From Micromonospora sp. DSM 45708 (GTDB lineage: Bacteria > Actinomycetota > Actinomycetes > Mycobacteriales > Micromonosporaceae), in NCBI RefSeq assembly GCF_039566955.1, contig NZ_CP154796.1, positions 1,426,001 through 1,490,000 of the forward strand: a DNA stretch of 64,000 nt, read 5' to 3'. Numbering within the stretch: position 1 is the first letter of the stretch; each line of letters starts with the position of its first letter. Below, piece after piece: positions 61,077-64,000 of the stretch. The position numbers and the translations under genes are program-made. Under the pieces are notes generated by a model. That model was not told where the DNA came from. It worked only from the letters and a program-made list of their open reading frames with translations, and made no database searches.

Positions 61077-61874
61077 ATGACCGGGCGGGACTGGGAGCTG
61101 GTGGGCGCGCCGAACGCCCGTGACCTGGGTGGGTTGCCGACGACCGACGGGCGGCGGGTCCGCGCCGGGCGGTTGGTCCGGACCGCGGCGCTGGGCCGGC
61201 TGACCGACGAAGACCTGCCGGTGCTGGGCAAGCTCGGCGTGGCCTGCGTGGTGGACCTGCGCGCCGCGCAGGAGCAGGAGGTCGCCCCGCCGGACCGGCT
61301 GGTGGGTGCGCCCCGCATGGTGCACCTGCCGGTGTACGACGCGGCCCACCCGGTGTTCACCTACGTCTCGGCCGTGTTGCAGGGGCACGACCTGGACGCG
61401 TACGCGGAGCTGGCCCGCGAGGGCATGCCGGGGGCGATGACGGCGATCTACCGCTGGTTCGTCACCGGGGAACCGGCGCGGGCGGGGTTCGGCGCGGCGG
61501 TGCGGCTGGCCGCGGAGGCCGCGAACCTGCCGCTGCTGTTCCACTGCTCCGCCGGCAAGGACCGCACCGGTTGGCTGTCGGTGGTGCTGCTGACCGCGCT
61601 GGGCGTGCCGGAGCCGGCGATCAGGGCCGACTACCTGCGGCACAACGAGTTGACCGAGAGCCTGCGCGAGGTGCTGCTGTCGGCGATGACGCGGCGTCGG
61701 CCGGAACTCGACCCGGCGGTGGCCCGGCCGCTGCTGGAGGTGCGCCCGGAGTACCTGGACGCCGCGTACGACGAGGTGCGCCGGGTGCACGGCTCGTTCG
61801 AGGCGTACCTGCGCGACGGTCTGGGCGTGACCGACGAGGTCCGGGCGGAGCTGCGGGCGGGGCTGCTGGCGTAG
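61077..61874 (+). CDS. Tyrosine/serine phosphatase (Tyr_phosphatase3 family)
   Basis: 265-aa cytosolic phosphatase. N-terminal NARDLGGLPTTDGRRVRAGRLVRTAALGRL (pieces) is the hallmark of the DSPc-like Y_phosphatase3 family. The catalytic P-loop is FHCSAGKDRTGWLS with Cys157 and Arg163. Conserved VVDLRAAQEQE carries the general-acid region, and a C-terminal PEYLDAAYDEVRRVHGSFEAYLRDGLGV is typical. Related proteins include mycobacterial PtpB. GGGGAGGG precedes ATG 61077. Divergent from the epimerase gene. Confidence 0.93.
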   Translation: MTGRDWELVGAPNARDLGGLPTTDGRRVRAGRLVRTAALGRLTDEDLPVLGKLGVACVVDLRAAQEQEVAPPDRLVGAPRMVHLPVYDAAHPVFTYVSAVLQGHDLDAYAELAREGMPGAMTAIYRWFVTGEPARAGFGAAVRLAAEAANLPLLFHCSAGKDRTGWLSVVLLTALGVPEPAIRADYLRHNELTESLREVLLSAMTRRRPELDPAVARPLLEVRPEYLDAAYDEVRRVHGSFEAYLRDGLGVTDEVRAELRAGLLA

Positions 61875-61880
61875 CCGGCC

Positions 61881-62747
61881 TCAGCCGGCCAACTCGTGCC
61901 GGGCGTCCCACACCCGCGCGGAGACGTGCGCGATCAGCCGGCACGCGTCGTCCTCGATCTGCTCGCCGTCCGCGCCACCGTCGGCCAGGGCGGTGGTCGT
62001 GCACACCACGATCGCGTACGGCGGCGCGTCGTCCGGGAAGACCACCCCGGCGCCGTGGCGGACGCCGCGTACCCAGCCGTTCTTGTGCGCGATGCGGGTG
62101 CCGTCGGGCAGCCCGGCGGCCAGGTCCTCGCGGTGCTCCTGAGCGACGAGCACGTCGAGCATGGCGGCGCAGCCGGCCGGTGAGGCGAGCGGGCCGGGCC
62201 GGCTCGCGCCCAGCGCCAGCTCGCCGAGGAGGGCGGCCAGGTCGGCGGCGGTGACCAGGTTGTCGATGCCGGCGTCGCGGGCGGCGAAGTCCTCGATGCC
62301 GCGGCCGGTGACGCTGTGCCGCGCGCCGGCCAGCCCCCACGCCTCCGCCACGGCGGCCAGCCCGACCTGGCCGATGCAGAGGTTGGTGGCCAGGTTGCTG
62401 GAGCGGATGATCATGCGTTCGGCGAGCCAGCGCAGCGGCGCGGTGCCGCCGACGGCGTCCCAGACCGCCTCGTCGTTGTCGTAGTCGCGGGCGTTGGCGA
62501 AGCGGGGCGCGTCGGGGTGGGCGGAGTCGAACGAGTTGTGCACCGGCACCGGCGCGTCCAGGTCGAGCCGGCCGGCCTCGGCGGCCCGGTGCAGCGCCAC
62601 CAGCACGGCCACCTTCATGGTGCTCGCCGCGTAGTGGGTGGCGTCGGCCCGCCGCGTCCAGATGGGGCGGGCGCCAGGCCGCCCCACGTACGCGGAGACG
62701 GTGCCGGGGACCCGGTCCAGGTGCGTGTCGAGCTCGTCCCAGATCAT
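61881..62747 (-). CDS. Serine hydrolase, class A beta-lactamase-like
   Basis: 288-aa penicillin-binding/beta-lactamase-fold protein. Motif 1 SxxK is Ser42-T-M-Lys45 (THYAASTMKVAVLVAL), motif 2 is SSN in MIIRSSNLATNLC, motif 3 is HKNG in GTRIAHKNGWVRGVRHGAGVV, where typical class A enzymes have KTG. There is no signal peptide at ATG 62747, which has a TACGGT box 7 nt upstream (leaderless). It might not act on beta-lactams at all; cytosolic location and the K-N-G motif point to another esterase or peptidase role. It converges with the tyrosine phosphatase, 6 bp apart. Confidence 0.85.
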   Translation of the reverse strand: MIWDELDTHLDRVPGTVSAYVGRPGARPIWTRRADATHYAASTMKVAVLVALHRAAEAGRLDLDAPVPVHNSFDSAHPDAPRFANARDYDNDEAVWDAVGGTAPLRWLAERMIIRSSNLATNLCIGQVGLAAVAEAWGLAGARHSVTGRGIEDFAARDAGIDNLVTAADLAALLGELALGASRPGPLASPAGCAAMLDVLVAQEHREDLAAGLPDGTRIAHKNGWVRGVRHGAGVVFPDDAPPYAIVVCTTTALADGGADGEQIEDDACRLIAHVSARVWDARHELAG

Positions 62748-62818
62748 GGGGCCGACCGTAGCGGATCTTCCCGGCGCGCGGGGCTGCGGTGCGGCCGGCA
62801 CGGCGTTAACGTGCCGAG

Positions 62819-63093
62819 ATGGCGACCGCTCTGTACGACGACATCGCGGACTGGTACGAGGAGTACGCCAGGGACACCTCCGGCCCGTACATGGACCGGG
62901 TCCGGTCGGTGCTCGCGGAGCTGCTGGGCCGGGGCCCCGGGCGGTGCCTGGACCTGTGCTGGCGGCGCTCACCGAGGCGGCCCGGGTGCTGCCGCCGGGC
63001 GGCCGGCTGGTGCACGTCGGCGTGCACCCGTGCTTCGTCGGCGCGTTCGCCGACCGGTCCGAGCCGGAGCGCGTCGTGACTGACCATCCACCC
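62819..63093 (+). pseudogene. Broken SAM-dependent methyltransferase
   Basis: The N-terminus is intact (MATALYDDIADWYEEYARDTSGPYMD..., then LGRGPGRCLDLC, the start of motif I). Directly afterwards, in another frame, comes VLAALTEAARVLPPGGRLVHVGVHPCFVGAFADRSEPERVV (pieces), which belongs about 60 residues later in intact homologues. So a deletion at about 62958-62962 removed the SAM-binding core and shifted the frame. The C-terminus is lost as well, at the palindrome 63104-63155. A TAACGT -10 box 6 nt before the ATG shows it once had a leaderless promoter. Confidence 0.75.
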
Positions 63094-63103
63094 GGGCGCG
63101 CTG

Positions 63104-63155
63104 ATTCACGGAAAGAGTGGCCATCCCCCGGGGAATGGCCACTCTTTCCGTGAAT
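63104..63155. repeat. Intergenic palindrome, CACGGAAAG family, before typA 3' end
   Basis: Two 26-nt arms (63104-63129 and 63130-63155) with one mismatch and no spacer. The arms contain ATTCACGGAAAGAGTGGCC. It shares CACGGAAAG(A/T)GTG with the palindrome at 48827-48888. It lies between the broken methyltransferase and the typA stop codon and may terminate both. Confidence 0.75.
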
Positions 63156-63164
63156 GTGCGGGGG

Positions 63165-64000
63165 TCAGCCGGCGTGCTTGCGGCGGGCCGCTGCCCGGCC
63201 GCGCTGCTGCTGGTCCAGCACCACCTTGCGGATGCGCACCGCGGTCGGGGTGACCTCGACGCACTCGTCCTCGCGGCAGAACTCGAGCGCCTGCTCCAGC
63301 GACAGCTTGCGCGGCGGGATCAGCTTCTCGGTCTCGTCGGAGGTCGACGCCCGCATGTTGGTGAGCTTCTTCTCCTTGGTGATGTTGACGTCCATGTCGT
63401 CGGAGCGGGAGTTCTCCCCGACGATCATGCCCTCGTACACCTCGGTGGTCGGCTCGACGAAGAGCTGGCCCCGCTCCTGAAGGTTGATCATGGCGAACGA
63501 GGTGACCGCGCCCGCCCGGTCGGCCACCAGCGAGCCGTTGTTGCGGGTACGCAGCTCGCCGAACCACGGCTCGTACGACTCGAAGACGTGGTGCAGGATG
63601 CCGGTGCCCCGGGTGTCGGTGAGGAACTCGGTGCGGAAGCCGATCAGGCCGCGCGCCGGGACCAGCCACTCCATCCGGATCCAGCCGGTGCCGTGGTTGA
63701 CCAGCTGCTCCATCCGGCCCTTGCGGGTCGCGAGGAGCTGGGTGATCGCGCCGAGGTACTCCTCCGGGGCGTCGATGGTCAGCCGCTCGACCGGCTCGCA
63801 GGTCTTGCCGTCGATCTCCTTGGTGACCACCTGCGGCTTGCCGACGGTCAGCTCGTAGGACTCGCGGCGCATCTGCTCGACCAGGATCGCCAGGGCCAGC
63901 TCGCCACGGCCCTGCACCTCCCAGGCGTCCGGCCGCTCGGTGGGCAGCACCCGCAGCGACACGTTGCCGACCAGCTCCTTGTCGAGCCGGTCCTTGACCA
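63165..64000 (-). CDS. typA: Translational GTPase TypA/BipA, C-terminal part
   Basis: Ribosome-binding GTPase; only the last 278 codons are in the window and the gene continues past position 64000. Visible are the EF-G domain III/V-like parts ([46 protein letters not shown] in pieces; [27 protein letters not shown]) and the BipA-specific C-terminal domain ([90 protein letters not shown]). The last residues are an Arg-rich tail. BipA acts in 50S assembly and stress adaptation. Confidence 0.95.
   Translation of the reverse strand, partial: VKDRLDKELVGNVSLRVLPTERPDAWEVQGRGELALAILVEQMRRESYELTVGKPQVVTKEIDGKTCEPVERLTIDAPEEYLGAITQLLATRKGRMEQLVNHGTGWIRMEWLVPARGLIGFRTEFLTDTRGTGILHHVFESYEPWFGELRTRNNGSLVADRAGAVTSFAMINLQERGQLFVEPTTEVYEGMIVGENSRSDDMDVNITKEKKLTNMRASTSDETEKLIPPRKLSLEQALEFCREDECVEVTPTAVRIRKVVLDQQQRGRAAARRKHAG

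Overview
The window is GC-rich (roughly 73-74% by eye) actinobacterial chromosome and looks like Micromonospora or a close relative in the Micromonosporaceae. The signs are codon use, many GTG starts, leaderless promoters, DUF5753-type and SpoIIE-type regulators, and long palindromic intergenic repeats. The housekeeping order pyk - tesB - pdtaR - polA - rpsA - coaE - uvrB is the same as in Mycobacterium tuberculosis (Rv1617, Rv1618, Rv1626, Rv1629, Rv1630, Rv1631, Rv1633), with extra genes inserted. I see no prophage, IS element, CRISPR array or biosynthetic cluster.

Layout. 1-6.7 kb: a frameshifted secreted SGNH esterase, a DHA2-type drug exporter with its divergent TetR repressor and two tandem operators, a large receptor-like protein (cytoplasmic domain, one membrane helix, external periplasmic-binding-protein fold), and an unknown gene. 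6.8-12.1 kb: a Tat-exported PhoX phosphatase, then a compact locus of an FtsK/SpoIIIE ATPase, a coiled-coil/three-helix membrane protein and an 87-aa helical protein. 12.1-20.3 kb: a pentapeptide-repeat membrane protein, a secreted lipase, a GMC oxidoreductase, an aldo/keto reductase, a PAS/GAF/SpoIIE phosphatase and small genes. 20.4-31.7 kb: pyruvate kinase, thioesterase, Rrf2 regulator with TauE permease, secreted CBM2-PL11 rhamnogalacturonan lyase, luciferase-like oxidoreductase, an Lrp regulator divergent from a Cys/Met-metabolism PLP enzyme, a HTH-LAGLIDADG gene just downstream of an unusual tRNA, and pdtaR. 31.8-40.9 kb: a lipoprotein and eight collinear genes for two amino-acid ABC transporters (LivJHMGF, then a glutamate/glutamine type), with a terminator-like attenuator after livJ. 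41-53 kb: polA, DUF3140/DUF2945, a methyltransferase, rpsA, a coaE-GrpB fusion, a membrane protein and uvrB. 53-64 kb: AraC and DUF5753 regulators, VOC and ABM proteins, pnuC-nadR for NAD salvage, a TerC exporter behind a yybP-ykoY-type riboswitch, a YkfB-like epimerase with a YkfC-like NlpC/P60 peptidase for muropeptide recycling, a tyrosine phosphatase, a class A beta-lactamase-like hydrolase, a broken methyltransferase and the 3' part of typA.

Points most worth a second look: a 59-bp tandem repeat between pnuC and nadR that turns one stop/start overlap into a chain of coupled 20-codon mini-ORFs; the minimal FtsK-type ATPase locus; a tRNA with a CAA anticodon but a short class I variable loop, followed 14 nt later by a HTH-LAGLIDADG gene; a family of near-perfect intergenic palindromes; and nine genes with a TANNNT box 6-7 nt before the start codon (leaderless transcripts).
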